NCBI RefSeq assembly: GCF_041435115.1
Contig: NZ_CP108046.1
Location: forward strand, 4,526,001 to 4,590,000
Direction: 5' to 3'
DNA: 64,000 nucleotides
Source of the DNA: Streptomyces sp. NBC_00289
GTDB lineage: Bacteria > Actinomycetota > Actinomycetes > Streptomycetales > Streptomycetaceae
Translations under genes and position numbers: made by a program
In this document: positions 62,785 to 64,000 of the stretch, one piece after another
Layout of the letters: each line of letters starts with the position of its first letter
Position numbering within the stretch: position 1 is the stretch's first letter
The notes under the pieces: model-generated
The model's database searches: none
What the model was told of the DNA's origin: nothing
The model's input: the letters and a program-made list of their open reading frames with translations, nothing else

Positions 62785-63428
62785 GCGTGTCCCGGCGGTG
62801 ACCAGGGTCGCCCCTCCATCAGGTTGCCCAGTCCCGCCCACGCGAAGTTCATCAGGGTCGCCGCGGTCTGCCGGGCGGAGACGCCGGGGGTGGCGTTGGC
62901 CCAGGCGGCCAGCGACTCGGCGGCGCCGACCAGGGCCTCGGCGAGGCCGGCGACCTCGGCCTCGGGCAGGTCGGGGTCCCGGTGCGCCTCCCGTGCCGCG
63001 ACGGCGATCAGCCGCGTCACGAACGCGACGATCTCCTCGCGCATCGCGGCGACCTCGGCGGCGAACGGCTCGCCGTGGGTGCGGGCCTGGAGGTGCAGCA
63101 CCGACCAGGCGTCCGGGTTCTGCGCGGCGTGGGTGAAGAACGCCCGCAGTCCGTCCCAGAGCTGCCGGTCGGCGGGCTCCTCGGTGCGGACGCCGGCCCG
63201 GACGGCCTCGGTGAGGGCACTCGCCTCGCGGCGGATGCAGGCCGTGAAGAGGTCTTCCTTCGAGTTCAGGTACAGGTAGACCAGCGGCTTGGACACACCC
63301 GCCAGTTCGGCGATCTCGTCCATCGAGGCGGCCATGTACCCGCGCTGCCCGAACGTCCGCACGGCGGCATCGAGCATCTGCTGCTCACGGACGGCCCGCG
63401 GCATCCGTTTGGTCTTCACGGCACCCAT
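62766..63428 (-). CDS. TetR family transcriptional regulator
   Basis: This 220-residue repressor-type protein has the TetR helix-turn-helix at about 15-60 (MLDAAVRTFGQRGYMAASMDEIA, SKPLVYLYLNSKEDLF). The helical C-terminal domain binds an unknown, probably acyl-CoA-like, ligand. I use the ATG at 63428; a GTG two codons upstream is possible and neither has a clear ribosome site. It is convergent with the fabG4-maoC pair, and palindromes near that pair's promoter are candidate targets. Confidence 0.92.
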   Translation of the reverse strand: MGAVKTKRMPRAVREQQMLDAAVRTFGQRGYMAASMDEIAELAGVSKPLVYLYLNSKEDLFTACIRREASALTEAVRAGVRTEEPADRQLWDGLRAFFTHAAQNPDAWSVLHLQARTHGEPFAAEVAAMREEIVAFVTRLIAVAAREAHRDPDLPEAEVAGLAEALVGAAESLAAWANATPGVSARQTAATLMNFAWAGLGNLMEGRPWSPPGHAHEVSG

Positions 63429-63530
63429 GGGCACAGGGTAGTTGGGCCCGGCCCGGAGCGAGCCGCTCAGGACCCGACCGACCGACCGGGACGGCGCGAA
63501 AGCGACGGCGCCCGGCCGTGTCCCGTGGGC

Positions 63531-63830
63531 CTACGAGGTCTGGCCCTGCGCGCGGGCCGAGTCGTCGGCGCCGTCCTCCTGGCTGCGGTTCGCTTCCAGG
63601 TTGGCCTTGATGCGGTCCACCTTGCGCACGACCTGTACGGACGCCCGGTCCCGCTCCTTGCGCAGTGCGACGAAGCTGATCGGGGCGGAGATGACCAGCG
63701 CGAGCAGGACGACCCACATGTAGTTGGCGTCGCCGAGGCCGCGCGGGGCGATGCCGGAGTAGACGAGGCCCCAGACGACCACGAGGCAGCCCGCGAAGAT
63801 ACCGAGGCGCATCAGTGTGTAGCGGAACAT
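63531..63830 (-). CDS. DUF4229 membrane protein
   Basis: This 99-residue protein starts MFRYTLMRLGIFAGCLVVVW, has a second membrane helix (WVVLLALVISAPISFVAL) and a charged C-terminal tail (RKERDRASVQVVRKVDRIKANLE). This layout is that of the actinobacterial DUF4229 family. The ATG follows a GGAAGAG at about 9 bases. Function is unknown. In related genomes the family often lies near other menaquinone genes, but that is from memory. Confidence 0.8.
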   Translation of the reverse strand: MFRYTLMRLGIFAGCLVVVWGLVYSGIAPRGLGDANYMWVVLLALVISAPISFVALRKERDRASVQVVRKVDRIKANLEANRSQEDGADDSARAQGQTS

Positions 63831-63947
63831 CCCAATCCACTCTTCCGTTGCGAACAGTCCGGAACGTCCCCCGAGGGGACGGTCGCACCTTCCAGTGAAG
63901 CACGGCGACGGCCCGCTCCCGCAGGGGGGTGCGGGCACGCCCGCGGG

Positions 63948-64000
63948 TCAGGTCAGCGGCTGGAGCATCGTGATGTCGTCCCGGTCGTCGTCCGGCGCGA
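63948..64000 (-). CDS. Possible 3' end of a gene running off the right edge
   Basis: The last 16 or so codons before a TGA at 63948-63950 read as an acidic, in-frame tail ending DDITMLQPLT. The fragment is too short for a family assignment. Orientation and spacing fit a gene upstream of the DUF4229 gene in the same direction. Confidence 0.3.
   Translation of the reverse strand, partial: APDDDRDDITMLQPLT

Overview
The window is high-GC actinobacterial chromosome, almost certainly Streptomyces. Evidence: G/C-rich third codon positions, GTG starts, many ATGA/GTGA start-stop overlaps, a futalosine-type menaquinone pathway, a Tad/Flp pilus locus and WXG100/ESX-type genes. From memory, the gene order (nuo, NlpC/P60, geranylgeranyl reductase, menG, mqnC, tad locus, FtsK/EssC-like ATPase, kinase, mqnA, cold shock gene, acyl-CoA ligase, fabG-maoC, tetR) matches the conserved core around SCO4500-SCO4563 of S. 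coelicolor. This was not checked by a search.

Layout. (1) 1-8 kb is respiration and quinones: the start of a leftward nuo operon (nuoABCD) with a Rex-like operator, then an NlpC/P60 hydrolase, a peptide deformylase, a 56-bp tandem repeat, a menaquinone/geranylgeranyl reductase, a GNAT enzyme, a PASTA protein and menG. (2) 8-12.2 kb is a three-gene surface polysaccharide operon (small membrane protein, deacetylase-glycosyltransferase fusion, acyltransferase). (3) 12.5-19.4 kb holds a GH18-like lipoprotein, mqnC with a degenerate amidohydrolase partner, a prepilin peptidase, and a membrane-anchored LysM protein ending in a SARP-like regulator module. (4) 20-32.6 kb is accessory: two large Rhs polymorphic toxins with nearly identical heads and different tips, their immunity candidates, and a small protein that may be an effector chaperone. 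(5) 33-39.6 kb is a leftward Flp/Tad pilus operon in which the TadZ-like gene is frameshifted. (6) 40-54 kb is a type VII secretion-like locus: WXG100-like proteins, a toxin-less Rhs-head/LXG-like protein, two related small fold families, membrane proteins, an FHA-containing EccC/EssC ATPase and a Ser/Thr kinase. (7) 54.5-64 kb holds mqnA, a cold shock gene, a KstD-like flavoprotein, an acyl-CoA ligase divergent from a fabG4-maoC pair, a TetR regulator and a DUF4229 protein.

How the genes may work together. The menaquinone genes (mqnA, mqnC, menG, the reductase) supply the quinone used by complex I at the left edge. The most interesting part is 20-54 kb. The Rhs toxins carry a WXG-like helical head and a hydrophobic segment that are also found in the 401-residue protein at 43.6 kb, close to the EccC-type ATPase, so I infer they are type VII substrates. 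Three proteins (one just upstream of the Rhs toxin, two downstream of the toxin-less head) share a P-x-x-W/F-W/F start and a closing F-x-x-I/V-x-x-S/T-[LVF]-R-F/W helix. That pattern recalls the Mog1/PsbP/DUF1795 fold of the Eag chaperones of type VI Rhs effectors. A type VII analogue of such chaperones would be new; this is a hypothesis from pattern reading only.

The calls rest on reading the translated sequence and on remembered family features; no database search was run. Two genes (TadZ-like at 38.0-38.8 kb and the membrane protein at 40.0-41.0 kb) have single-base frame breaks that could be real or sequence errors.
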